A stretch of DNA of 21,740 bases from Bacteroidota bacterium (GCA_023430465.1 JAEZAM010000129.1:1-21740), one strand, 5' to 3'. Shown: positions 12,866 through 21,722, counted from the stretch's first letter. Notes: generated by a model not told the origin, from the letters alone. Made by a program: numbers and translations.

Positions 12866-15800
12866 TTATCGCATCAGGTACATTTTACCATATCCCTTAT
12901 TGAAGAACTGGTCTGTATTATCGCCCTGCGCCTTATACTTTTCCAGCGTCTTTCCATTCAGGTTGGTGATCACGCGGTAGAGATAGATACCGTTAGCCAG
13001 TTTTTGCCCGTACTGATCCGTACCATCCCATTTATACTCGGTGATGTTACGTCCGATATGCAACGGCCCCAACTCGCTTGTGGTGATCTCGCGGACGATC
13101 TTGCCGGTTACAGTCAGGATCTGGATCCGAAGACTTTGCGGCACCTCACTACCCGTGATCGTAAAGACAAACGCGGTTGATGTCGTGAACGGATTCGGAT
13201 AGTTCAGCATATTCGAGATCATCGGTTTATTGATGACCTGGAAAGAAACGCGGTACTTCACGGCTCCGGCGCTGTTCTCACTCCTGTCTTTACCGGTCAC
13301 CTGCAATTCGTATTCGCCATCCTGGGGGAAATAAGGCGAGAAGTTCACGCTGGCCGTATTGTCCGTATTCGGCGCCTGGCCTGCAGGAATAAACTGCAGG
13401 GTGTCACTGTTATTATCAAAATGGAACCGGCGCACACTGTTATCCGGGTACTTTACCTGGAGCGAGAACAGGCTCGTATCATTCAGCATCATCCATTTCG
13501 CCTCATCTTTCAACTTGATGAGGATATCCGGCTTGGATGAAATGATGTCCCTGTTCAAAATATGCACTCCGTCGAAGGTTACATCCAGTAACGGGTTCAG
13601 GCTGTCGGGTCTTACATACAGATTTCTGAAACCAAAGTTGTTAAAGAGGTATTCTTCGGGTTGATCGTTATCAGGATTGAAGTTTACGAACAGCGTGTTA
13701 TGGCCGGAAAGACTCCTTGTGTCCACCGGAACATTGATCTTGATGGTGTCCCCTGGCTGAAGATCTTTCTGCCTTGGGACAGGAATGATGTTCTCGATAT
13801 TGTTCCTGTCTGTAATAGCCAGCTTCACCTTGATGCTGTCGAACTTATAATTACTGATATTCTTGAAGGCAATTCCAAAATTGAATGGCTCACCAACTTC
13901 CACGGTATCCCTGGTTGTAAAGTACAGGTTAGGTGCCACTGCTCCTTCCGGTACCGGATCATAGGTCACCATCCAGTATCTCAACTGGTAAGGTGTGTAG
14001 TGGGTGGAATCCACGTTTCGCATTTTCAGCACCAGGCTGTGATACTGCTGGGCATTGATAGAGGAAATATCATGATCCTGCTGCGCGAAGCTGAGGTTTG
14101 GCATCACCAGTTCCTCGGCGCCCTCCGCATTGATACCATAGATGTCCACATTTGGTATATCGCCATCCGTCGGATCGATCTTTTTGCCCCGCCAATGCAG
14201 TTGATACCAGGCTTTCGCCTTGCCGATTACCGGTGAGGTGATAAGGCCAACAGAGTCGGGGGAAACGCAGTCTACGGACAAATGAATCGGATCGAGATAA
14301 CACTGACTATAGATGTATTGAGGGGCATGCGTGTCAGCATCATTCTTCTTATATACGAAATTGAACACCCGTGGACGGTCAATTGAATCGATCTTTGCAA
14401 ATCCCTGGGTTTTTAATTCAGAATACATACTATTTCCCACACCATAGGTCAACTCGTCATCTTTCCACCTCGGAGCATACTGGTTTACGGCGTTGTTCAA
14501 CATCAGGAATCTTACCACTACATAGTCACCATCCGGCACTACATTCCGGAGGAAATTTTTCATGTTGTTTCTTCCCGCTTCATTATTTGAAAATTCAAAG
14601 TTCCAAATACGCGACGCAAAACAACCGGGGTAATTACTATTGTATAAACCTCCCCCACCTACAACCTGGTTTTTCCACGGTTGGAAAGTTTTCTTATCGA
14701 ACACGTTTACTATAAACCCGAAATTACAAGCACTCCGGATGTAGGAAGAATCGTTCACGTTTACCACGATCTCAGACTCCTGGGTGATCGCACTTGCCCA
14801 AACACCATTTTTGACAAAGAGGTTGTTCGTGATCGGTTTAAAATGCCATTCCCGGTCTTCTTTCAATTCGATCCTGTCGCCTGTCGATTGCAGATGCTGG
14901 TAATAGTGTGCTTGTGAAAAGCCCGCATGACCATTGGCAATGTACTGGAACGAATAAGAGTTCCAACGCGGCTCACCCGTGGTAACCGCCGGTGCCACAC
15001 GCCAGTAGTAAACCATACTATCCTGCAATGTAGCGCCATGCGTAAACTCGATGACACCACCATTGGTAGTAACTGATCGCGAAACCTTCACAGGAGAGTT
15101 GAACAATTCCGTTGTATCCATCTCCATCAGATACTGCCGCACCTGTGCAAACGGATCTGCGGAAGATGCTACCAGTTTTACATTCGGGTCATTCACGATC
15201 GAATAGTTATAAGGATATACCGGCTTTGCATCGTTGTCAATAACATAGATATCCTTTGTCACTGTATTATTCGTCTCATATAACTCATCAATCGTATTGT
15301 CCGCATCGAGGGTAATCGTGATCTTGTTCAGCCCTTTATCTCTCGACGCCACCAGAGGCAACACGTAAGTCAGCGAATCTTCAAATTTTGTAAAACGGAT
15401 CGTATCCCGGCGGATCACTTCTGTCACCAGGCTGGGGTAAGTCCTTTTCATTTCTACCACGATATCCTTGTTCAGCGACTTGCCAATGTTATTGAACCTG
15501 GCGGTCACTTTGAAGTCGGTTGCAGATACGGTGATGATGGCGGGTGATACCTTTACCATTGGCTCCTCGATCACATAATCTGGCTTCTCAAAATGATGCA
15601 GCTTGAGTGCAGGATCACCATGCAAGGTAAACTGCTCGCACTGGAACCGGGCGTAGAAATCGTTCTCTGTTGTCAGTCCGAAAACCTTCCGGATAGATTC
15701 ATCCATGATCTCCCCCAGCGTCGCACCATAATGGGTAGTTGACGCAGCGCGATAGGTACGCGTATTGTAAATATCAAGATAGTGGATGATACCAAGGTGG

Positions 15801-17926
15801 GTACTGGCCATGAACGCAACTGAACCACGTTCAGGGGCAAGCACATATTTCTCCGAAAGCGTTTCCTTGATGCTCAGGCGGGCGCTGTTGAAGCCATAGA
15901 AGCTACCGGCGTTACATCCCATCACGATGAAGACGGGGTATTTACCGGCGTTGTTATAGTTCTGCGGATCGTCCAGGTTGAACTCGAGGGAACTGGAAGA
16001 TGAGTGTCCGAAATAGGTCAGGATGCCAATACCTGCATTGAACAGGTTGGCAAGTCGAGCACTGCTCACCTGTTGTACCGCATCAGCGGAGTTCTTGGTG
16101 AAAGTGTGCACTTTACCGGCGTAAAAAGTATCCTCGATGATGCGGCGGTGTCCTTCAAGGGCATTGTACAACAGGTTGCTCGTGTTGTTGTCTCCCGCAC
16201 CCACCACATGTACAATATTTTTCATCCAGGCCTTTTCTTCAATGGCCGGTGAGCTGACTGTCTGCGCCTGCTCGTACTGTTTTACTTTATTGAGGTAAAC
16301 GGTGATCTCATTCTTGTTGATAGCAGACACACGGCCGATCGGGGTAAGCGGCACTGAACTGCTGCCGGCTGCACTCAGGAGATTATCAGATGCGGGGTAG
16401 CCAAACGTTGGAACAAGCTGCAGCTTTGCCATGTCCGCAAATCCTTCGTAGGTGCGGAACAACGGGTACTGTACACCTTTACCGATCAACAGAACCGTCT
16501 TTGGTTGTGCGGTGTAATTCGCTCTTGCCCAACGCAAGAAATTGCGGATGGACAAGGGGTGCATGTTGATACCAAACCCGAACTGGTCGACCAGTTCATC
16601 GATGAGGTAAACGCGCGACGTGTAGCTGCCACCTTCTGGTGATGCGCGGTACTGGCGGTAATCCTCCACAGGGTCTCCGCCTGGACCATCGATCAGGTAT
16701 TTGCTGGTGATGATCATGAAGTCACCCTGACGGGAAGGATCGGCATAGTTCACAAAATTCTTTGTTACGATATCCTGTGGCTGGATCTTGGTCATCCAGT
16801 CAAAAACCTGGTTGATCAGGATCAGCTTACGTTCTGTGGCGGAAGGTTGTAATACAACGCGCACGAGGGCCGGGTTGCTGATATCGCAGACATAGCGTTT
16901 CCCATTTGTCACGTCCATCAACACGGGTGGTACGGTGTTGTGGTTGAAACCGGCAATCTCCAGGTAGTTACCCGCAGGATTTGCAGGAAGGGTGAAAATA
17001 AAAGATTGGGCGTTGTTGAAATTGAACTGGCGGGGATAGGTCACCTCTGTTTGTCCGACAACCATCCGGTCGCTGGGGCTGTTGCCCATGTTCGTTAATT
17101 CAAAGCTGGCGGTACCGCTGTTGATCTTACTCACAGGGAAGGCAACACTGCCTTTGACCATGTCATAATAATCTAGCTGGTGGCCGTAAAGGGAGTCGCC
17201 ATTCAGTTTCACACGAAAATAACGGGCATGCACCGCGTTACCTGCGGCATTCACACGGAATGTGGCGTCGGGTGCACCTGCTCCCAGGTAAGGCCGCATA
17301 TTGGTGTATGCAAAGAAAAGGGAAGCGCCATTCGAGATATCATTTGAGCTCCAGCCTTCACCTTCATCATAGGAGGATGAATAGGTATAAGAATCACCAA
17401 CCAGCTCTGCGCGACCATTATTGATCTTGTTCCTGTAGTACGTGCCTTCCGTGTGCATGAAGAACGGCTCAGGCGAAAGGGTATTATTTGCGAGATCATT
17501 CACCGTGGTTACTACCCGTGCATTGTTGCCTGCAGGGTTGACGGTGAGGAAATAAGAGACTGTATCGCTTTGAAGACTGTATTTATCGCTTAATTGATAT
17601 TCAGCCTGGCGGAACATAACGTTATCCGGCGAGCCATCATTCATTTCACCAAAGAATTCAATGTAACCACCTGATCCGAGTGGTGCATTCTGAGCGGACG
17701 TGTAGATGGGTACCTCGCGACCATTCCTCCAAAGCTGGAAATGATCGGCATTTGTACCACCGATTCCGATAGCCGTCAACGTAGACTCAGTGATCCTGAC
17801 TATATTGGTATGGCGGAATTTGAACTTATAATAGGTCTTATTATAATCGATCCATTCATTATTGTAAAGCTGTGCTGACGCGGAAAGCGTGAGCAGGCTC
17901 AGCAATAAGGGTAAAATTCGTTTCAT
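12866..17926 (-). CDS. porU2: PorU2-like type IX secretion C25 (gingipain-fold) sortase-like protein
   Basis: 1686 residues, longer than PorU (about 1,100-1,200). The signal peptide is MKRILPLLLSLLTLSASA, with cleavage before Gln19. A beta-rich N-terminal region (20-390) precedes a C25 peptidase domain (about 400-770) with the catalytic pair His641 (YFGHSS) and Cys671 (VMGCNAGS). CARDB-like Ig domains lie near 795-880 and 1340-1430. A FlgD-like/T9SS-type beta domain (about 1570-1655) begins YPNPF and contains WDGTDQYGQKLANGIYLYRV. It is followed by an uncommon extra tail ending GYGKMYLMR. By family knowledge PorU cuts the C-terminal signal of T9SS cargo and attaches A-LPS at the outer membrane. 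PorU2 is a paralogue whose cargo is less clear. It starts 30 nt after the PorV-like gene, so the two form an operon. There is no Shine-Dalgarno sequence. Confidence 0.85.
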   Translation of the reverse strand: MKRILPLLLSLLTLSASAQLYNNEWIDYNKTYYKFKFRHTNIVRITESTLTAIGIGGTNADHFQLWRNGREVPIYTSAQNAPLGSGGYIEFFGEMNDGSPDNVMFRQAEYQLSDKYSLQSDTVSYFLTVNPAGNNARVVTTVNDLANNTLSPEPFFMHTEGTYYRNKINNGRAELVGDSYTYSSSYDEGEGWSSNDISNGASLFFAYTNMRPYLGAGAPDATFRVNAAGNAVHARYFRVKLNGDSLYGHQLDYYDMVKGSVAFPVSKINSGTASFELTNMGNSPSDRMVVGQTEVTYPRQFNFNNAQSFIFTLPANPAGNYLEIAGFNHNTVPPVLMDVTNGKRYVCDISNPALVRVVLQPSATERKLILINQVFDWMTKIQPQDIVTKNFVNYADPSRQGDFMIITSKYLIDGPGGDPVEDYRQYRASPEGGSYTSRVYLIDELVDQFGFGINMHPLSIRNFLRWARANYTAQPKTVLLIGKGVQYPLFRTYEGFADMAKLQLVPTFGYPASDNLLSAAGSSSVPLTPIGRVSAINKNEITVYLNKVKQYEQAQTVSSPAIEEKAWMKNIVHVVGAGDNNTSNLLYNALEGHRRIIEDTFYAGKVHTFTKNSADAVQQVSSARLANLFNAGIGILTYFGHSSSSSLEFNLDDPQNYNNAGKYPVFIVMGCNAGSFYGFNSARLSIKETLSEKYVLAPERGSVAFMASTHLGIIHYLDIYNTRTYRAASTTHYGATLGEIMDESIRKVFGLTTENDFYARFQCEQFTLHGDPALKLHHFEKPDYVIEEPMVKVSPAIITVSATDFKVTARFNNIGKSLNKDIVVEMKRTYPSLVTEVIRRDTIRFTKFEDSLTYVLPLVASRDKGLNKITITLDADNTIDELYETNNTVTKDIYVIDNDAKPVYPYNYSIVNDPNVKLVASSADPFAQVRQYLMEMDTTELFNSPVKVSRSVTTNGGVIEFTHGATLQDSMVYYWRVAPAVTTGEPRWNSYSFQYIANGHAGFSQAHYYQHLQSTGDRIELKEDREWHFKPITNNLFVKNGVWASAITQESEIVVNVNDSSYIRSACNFGFIVNVFDKKTFQPWKNQVVGGGGLYNSNYPGCFASRIWNFEFSNNEAGRNNMKNFLRNVVPDGDYVVVRFLMLNNAVNQYAPRWKDDELTYGVGNSMYSELKTQGFAKIDSIDRPRVFNFVYKKNDADTHAPQYIYSQCYLDPIHLSVDCVSPDSVGLITSPVIGKAKAWYQLHWRGKKIDPTDGDIPNVDIYGINAEGAEELVMPNLSFAQQDHDISSINAQQYHSLVLKMRNVDSTHYTPYQLRYWMVTYDPVPEGAVAPNLYFTTRDTVEVGEPFNFGIAFKNISNYKFDSIKVKLAITDRNNIENIIPVPRQKDLQPGDTIKINVPVDTRSLSGHNTLFVNFNPDNDQPEEYLFNNFGFRNLYVRPDSLNPLLDVTFDGVHILNRDIISSKPDILIKLKDEAKWMMLNDTSLFSLQVKYPDNSVRRFHFDNNSDTLQFIPAGQAPNTDNTASVNFSPYFPQDGEYELQVTGKDRSENSAGAVKYRVSFQVINKPMISNMLNYPNPFTTSTAFVFTITGSEVPQSLRIQILTVTGKIVREITTSELGPLHIGRNITEYKWDGTDQYGQKLANGIYLYRVITNLNGKTLEKYKAQGDNTDQFFNKGYGKMYLMR

Positions 17927-17956
17927 TTATCGGTGTTTAAAGGAGGGTAAGGCGGA

Positions 17957-19075
17957 TTATTTCTTCTTTTTGGTTTTATCGTTGTTGGCCATATCGAGGC
18001 GCAGGGAAAATACGTGGGTGAACAAGGGGTTGGATTGATTTGCCAGGTTCGTAAAGGCATAATCGATCGTCACGCTCTGGATACGGAATCCTGCGCCGGC
18101 ACTTGGCTGGTAGATCCAGACTTTTTTTGTGTCGGTCGCATCGGCGTCATCCAGTGCCTGTTGAAAATTGTTGATGCCGGCGCGGAGGAAGAATACATTG
18201 TTTGCGTTGAACTCCAGTCCGAGTTTTGGATCTGCACTGACAGGGTCGGCGCTGATCACGGTGTTGCGGCGGCCGTCAAAAGTGAGGTCCACATTTGCTT
18301 CGGCCATGATGCTTGATTTCCGGCCGAGCTTGAAATCACGTGCCACGCCAAGAACCAGGCGTGGTGCCGTCATTTCAGTGGATTTTACCGGGATCTTGTT
18401 ATTGGTGAGGTAAAGTGCTTCTTTCTCGCGCTCGCTGAAGGTGAATGACCAGGCATTGAACGTTGTTGTGATATCGCGACCTGCGATGCCGAATTTCCAT
18501 TTGTTGCGGATGATCTGCACACCGGCATCTATCCCGAAACCCCAGGCTCGTGCGAATTTGCCCACATTGCGGTGGATCACTTTCGCATTCACACCAAAAT
18601 GAACATTCTTATTTTTTGACTCTTTCAGCTTCTGTGCAAAGGAGATCAGGAAGGCATAATCTGCAGACGAGAATGCGGTGATATTATCATAGTTATAGGA
18701 ACCATCGGGCTCCACGAGGAAAAGTGTGTTTGGTATATCATCGACAGCGAACCGGAGACCAGTGATGGCGATGGTGCGTTTGTTGTTGGCGGAGGGAAAT
18801 GCAATGCTGGCATAATCGTATTTGCCGATACCTGCAAAATATTCAGCGTGCATGATATTGATCTGGGCATTGTCTTTCACCCCTACGAGACCGGCGGGAT
18901 TCCAGTAACCTGCTGTGCCATCATTCACGGAAGCAACCTGGGCACTACCCATGGAGAGGCCGCGCGCACCCGCACCGATATTGAGAAATTCGTTGGAATA
19001 TTTGCGAAACTGGGCGTTGGATGTAAGCGTGAAAAATAACGCAGACAGCGTCAGGAGGTGGCGGAACGAATTCAT
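17957..19075 (-). CDS. porV2: PorV2-like type IX secretion outer-membrane barrel protein
   Basis: 372 residues. The signal peptide is MNSFRHLLTLSALFFTLTSNA, with cleavage before Gln22. The mature start contains FLNIGAGARGLSMGSAQVASVNDGTAGYWNPAGL, the hallmark of the PorV/PorQ family of FadL-like outer-membrane beta-barrels. Alternating strands continue to FSLRLDM and a lysine-rich tail. PorV shuttles cargo from the translocon to PorU. The pairing here with a PorU-like gene 30 nt downstream supports the PorV2 name. The start at 19075 is chosen because it gives a clean signal peptide. An upstream in-frame ATG at 19165 would add 30 residues with no signal character. Confidence 0.85.
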   Translation of the reverse strand: MNSFRHLLTLSALFFTLTSNAQFRKYSNEFLNIGAGARGLSMGSAQVASVNDGTAGYWNPAGLVGVKDNAQINIMHAEYFAGIGKYDYASIAFPSANNKRTIAITGLRFAVDDIPNTLFLVEPDGSYNYDNITAFSSADYAFLISFAQKLKESKNKNVHFGVNAKVIHRNVGKFARAWGFGIDAGVQIIRNKWKFGIAGRDITTTFNAWSFTFSEREKEALYLTNNKIPVKSTEMTAPRLVLGVARDFKLGRKSSIMAEANVDLTFDGRRNTVISADPVSADPKLGLEFNANNVFFLRAGINNFQQALDDADATDTKKVWIYQPSAGAGFRIQSVTIDYAFTNLANQSNPLFTHVFSLRLDMANNDKTKKKK

Positions 19076-19251
19076 TAGGATAGTTTTCAGATAAGCAATT
19101 ACCGGATATTGAATTTTAGCAGGATAAGTCGCCTGTAAAAATAGACCATCATTTGCGAAAATCATAGTTTTACTAAGGGAAAAACCTAGCGCTTGAAAAC
19201 GAACTCGTTAGAAATATATTGTACGAATCCTGCGCCAACAGCCTTCTCCCT

Positions 19252-19259
19252 TAATTTTG
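19252..19259 (+). promoter_or_regulatory. likely tyrS -7 promoter box
   Basis: TAATTTTG is a full match to TAnnTTTG, 23 nt before the tyrS ATG. The nearest TTG lies 30 nt upstream, too far for a good -33 box. The expected start is near 19264-19266, just before a tiny frame ATG-TTG-ACC-TAA (19267-19278) that ends 4 nt before tyrS. Confidence 0.45.
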
Positions 19260-19282
19260 TGGCTAAATGTTGACCTAACACA

Positions 19283-20560
19283 ATGAATTTCATCCAAGAA
19301 CTACGCTGGCGTGGCATGATCCAGGACATTATGCCCGGTACCGAGGAACAATTACAGAAGGAAATGACCACAGCCTACATTGGCTTCGACCCCACTGCCG
19401 ACAGCCTTCATATCGGCAGCCTGGTACCCATCCTGCTGCTGGTGCATTTCCAGCGGGCAGGTCATCGCCCCATCGCCCTCGTAGGTGGCGCCACGGGCAT
19501 GATCGGGGACCCCAGCATGAAAAGCGAGGAACGGAACCTGCTGGATGAAGCGACCCTGGAAAAGAATATTACTGGCATCCGCAATCAGTTGTCGCAGTTC
19601 CTGGATTTTGACCCGTCAAAACCGAATGCGGCTCTCCTGGTAAATAATTATGACTGGTTCCGGAACATGAGCTTCATTGATTTTCTGCGGGATACCGGGA
19701 AACATATCACCGTCAATTACATGATGGCAAAGGACAGTGTAAAGAAACGCATTGAAGGAGAAACGGGCATCAGCTATACGGAATTTGCGTACCAATTGAT
19801 GCAGGGCTATGATTTTTACTGGCTGTTTCAACATCACAACTGCAAACTGCAGATGGGGGGCAGTGATCAGTGGGGAAACATTACAACCGGAACCGAGCTG
19901 GTCCGGAGAAAAGCCAACGGGGAGGCATTCGCCTTTACCTGCCCGCTGATCAAGAAAGCAGATGGCACCAAGTTTGGCAAAACCGAATCCGGTAATGTAT
20001 GGCTGGATCCGGCAAGGACCAGTCCCTACCAGTTCTACCAATTCTGGTTAAATGCCACGGATGCGGATGTGATGAACTGGATCAGCATCTTCACGTTCCT
20101 CGACAAGGAATCGATCAAGGCATTGAAAGAGGAGCACGCGATCGACCCCGGGAAGCGGGTCTTGCAAAAGAAACTCGCCGAAGAAGTGACAACATTGGTA
20201 CATGGCCGTGAGGAGTATGAAAAAGCAGTGGAAACAACTTCAAAGTTGTTCTCGAATCAGCAAGCACCGGCAAGTTCATTATCGATCGAAGACCTGGAAG
20301 CGATGGAAGGTGTGGTAAAACTGAGTTATGCACGCAGTGCGTTTGACACGGGAATTGATGTGGTGAGTTTTTTAGCGGAGACGGGTGTATTGCCGAGCAA
20401 GGGTGAGGCAAAAAAACTGATTCAGAATGGCGGGGTAAGCATTAATCGCACAAAGGTGGAAGCGATCCAGCAGCTTGTTTCGGCAAGTGATCTTTTGCAT
20501 AACAAATATGTGCTGGTACAGCGGGGGAAGAAGAACTATTACCTGGTGGAAGCCAAATAG
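19283..20560 (+). CDS. tyrS: tyrosyl-tRNA synthetase
   Basis: 425 residues, the usual bacterial TyrRS length. Class I signatures are HIGS (43-46, the HIGH motif, in YIGFDPTADSLHIGS) and KFGKT (230-234). A C-terminal S4 RNA-binding domain (about 365-425) contains LPSKGEAKKLIQNGGVSIN. It charges tRNA-Tyr in the cytoplasm, and tRNA-Tyr(GTA) lies in the same window. It has its own promoter, is divergent from porV2, and is followed directly at its TAG by a heptamer tandem repeat. I see no T-box leader, as expected for this phylum. Confidence 0.97.
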   Translation: MNFIQELRWRGMIQDIMPGTEEQLQKEMTTAYIGFDPTADSLHIGSLVPILLLVHFQRAGHRPIALVGGATGMIGDPSMKSEERNLLDEATLEKNITGIRNQLSQFLDFDPSKPNAALLVNNYDWFRNMSFIDFLRDTGKHITVNYMMAKDSVKKRIEGETGISYTEFAYQLMQGYDFYWLFQHHNCKLQMGGSDQWGNITTGTELVRRKANGEAFAFTCPLIKKADGTKFGKTESGNVWLDPARTSPYQFYQFWLNATDADVMNWISIFTFLDKESIKALKEEHAIDPGKRVLQKKLAEEVTTLVHGREEYEKAVETTSKLFSNQQAPASSLSIEDLEAMEGVVKLSYARSAFDTGIDVVSFLAETGVLPSKGEAKKLIQNGGVSINRTKVEAIQQLVSASDLLHNKYVLVQRGKKNYYLVEAK

Positions 20561-20595
20561 TGCGGAGTGCGGAGTGTGGAGGGTGGAGGGTGGAC
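20561..20595 (+). repeat. heptamer tandem repeat starting at the tyrS stop
   Basis: Five 7-nt units follow the TAG without a gap: TGCGGAG, TGCGGAG, TGTGGAG, GGTGGAG and GGTGGAC. The strand is G-rich with a single C in each of the two first units. T-rich units (TTTTTCA, TTTTTCA, TTTTTAC) follow at 20600-20620. A G-rich block followed by a T-rich block could work as a termination or 3'-end signal. That is inference. Confidence 0.85.
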
Positions 20596-20641
20596 ATCAC
20601 GGTTTTTCATTTTTCATTTTTACTTCTTTTTGTTCCCCGGT

Positions 20642-20661
20642 CCCTGAACCTGCCGAAGGGG
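20642..20661 (+). repeat. dispersed repeat CCCTGArCCTGyCGAAGG, copy 1
   Basis: CCCTGAACCTGCCGAAGG matches the sequence at 21723-21740 in 16 of 18 positions. Both copies lie downstream of a gene that ends in a short tandem repeat, and both are in the same orientation. I recall similar words as common intergenic repeats in many genomes of this phylum, but cannot verify that here. Confidence 0.7.
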
Positions 20662-20688
20662 GGCGATCTTTGCCTTTGCTGCCTTTGC

Positions 20689-20704
20689 TCCCGAAGTCTC
20701 GGGA
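20689..20704. repeat. 16-nt palindrome TCCCGAagtcTCGGGA
   Basis: A 6-bp perfect stem with a 4-nt loop. It has the same length and the same outer TCCCG/CGGGA ends as the palindrome found in the tRNA half-copies (TCCCGCCacGGCGGGA), but a different centre. Confidence 0.7.
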
Positions 20705-20740
20705 TTTGCGTGCCGGCTTTGCGTGCCGGCTTTGCCTGCC
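20705..20740 (+). repeat. 13-nt direct repeats upstream of cphB
   Basis: TTTGCGTGCCGGC occurs at 20705-20717 and 20718-20730. A partial third unit, TTTGCCTGCC, follows at 20731-20740. Each unit begins with TTTG, the -33 promoter word, and the last TTTG is correctly spaced for the cphB promoter. More TTTGC words precede the array at 20669-20688. Confidence 0.8.
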
Positions 20741-20762
20741 GATTTCCTTTTTTATACCTTTG
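20731..20762 (+). promoter_or_regulatory. cyanophycinase promoter
   Basis: TTTG (20731-20734), a 20-nt spacer and TACCTTTG (20755-20762) match the Bacteroidota TTTG-N17-23-TAnnTTTG consensus in full. The start is expected near 20767 and gives a leader of about 16 nt without a Shine-Dalgarno sequence. Confidence 0.65.
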
Positions 20763-20783
20763 CTTCAGAGCAAAACCCATTGA

Positions 20784-21677
20784 ATGGATCATCCTAAAGG
20801 AAAACTCATCGCGGTAGGTGGTGCGGAAGACAAAGGCACTGACCTGGAGAAAGGAGAAGTACATCGCAGCAATCTCAATTTTTTTGAACTCGGCATTCTT
20901 CGCCGGGTGGTGCAGGAAGCCGGCGGACCGCAGGCGCGGATCGAAGTCATCACCACGGCATCCATGATACCTTATGAGGTAGGCGAGAATTACCTGAACG
21001 CTTTTGGTAAGATCGGTTGCACCAATGTTGGTGTGATGCACATCCGTAATCGCCAGGACACAGCCAATCCCGAATACATCGAACGTATACAGCAATGTGC
21101 TGCAGTTATGTTCAGCGGTGGCAACCAACTCCGGCTCAGTGCAACGGATGGTGGAACTGAATTCCTCCGGATCATGAAGCGCCGCTACCAGGAAGAGAAT
21201 TTTCTTGTGGCCGGCACCAGCGCGGGTGCCATGGCAATGAGCAATACGATGATCTATGAAGGCAACGCCGCCCGGGCACATCTCAAGGGAGAAGTGAAGA
21301 TCACTACCGGCCTGGGATTTATCAATACACTGATCATTGATTCACATTTTGAAAAACGCGGTCGCTTTGGCCGGCTCACCCAGGCAGTGGCTGCAAATCC
21401 TGGTGCCATCGGCATTGGTCTTGGTGAAGACACCGGGATGCTGATCACCGAAGGCAACAAAATGGAAGCCATTGGTAGTGGACTGGTAGTGATCATCGAC
21501 GGGCATGAAATACTTCACTCCAACATCGCTGATATACCAGACGGCAACCCGGTGAGCATCGAGAACCTGAAAGTGCATTTCTGCGAAAAAGGCAATGGCT
21601 ATCTCATCCGTGAACGCCGCTTTCTCCCCGAAGCTTCGGAGGGTGCCGTCATCCGGAAGCAGGTAGAGGAGGAATAG
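20784..21677 (+). CDS. cphB: cyanophycinase (peptidase family S51)
   Basis: 297 residues. Key motifs are AVGGAEDK (10-17), MFSGGNQ (109-115), the nucleophile elbow AGTSAGAMAMS with Ser146, DSHFEKRGRFGRL with His188, and GLGEDTG with Glu215. This is the Ser/His/Glu set expected for S51. The enzyme cuts cyanophycin (multi-L-arginyl-poly-L-aspartate) into beta-Asp-Arg dipeptides, a nitrogen and carbon store. No signal peptide is visible, which suggests the cytoplasmic form. A cyanophycin synthetase often lies next to it, but the window ends 63 nt downstream, so this cannot be checked. The ATG is 22 nt after a strong promoter box. The stop runs straight into a tandem repeat. Confidence 0.92.
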   Translation: MDHPKGKLIAVGGAEDKGTDLEKGEVHRSNLNFFELGILRRVVQEAGGPQARIEVITTASMIPYEVGENYLNAFGKIGCTNVGVMHIRNRQDTANPEYIERIQQCAAVMFSGGNQLRLSATDGGTEFLRIMKRRYQEENFLVAGTSAGAMAMSNTMIYEGNAARAHLKGEVKITTGLGFINTLIIDSHFEKRGRFGRLTQAVAANPGAIGIGLGEDTGMLITEGNKMEAIGSGLVVIIDGHEILHSNIADIPDGNPVSIENLKVHFCEKGNGYLIRERRFLPEASEGAVIRKQVEEE

Positions 21678-21719
21678 TGGATGATGGGCGCTGGATGGTT
21701 GGATGCTGGATAGTTGGAC
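21678..21719 (+). repeat. TGGAT-type tandem repeat starting at the cphB stop
   Basis: TGGAT or TGGAC words recur at steps of 14, 8, 7 and 8 nt immediately after the TAG. As after tyrS, the transcribed strand is G/T-rich and C-poor. Confidence 0.75.
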
Positions 21720-21722
21720 TTG

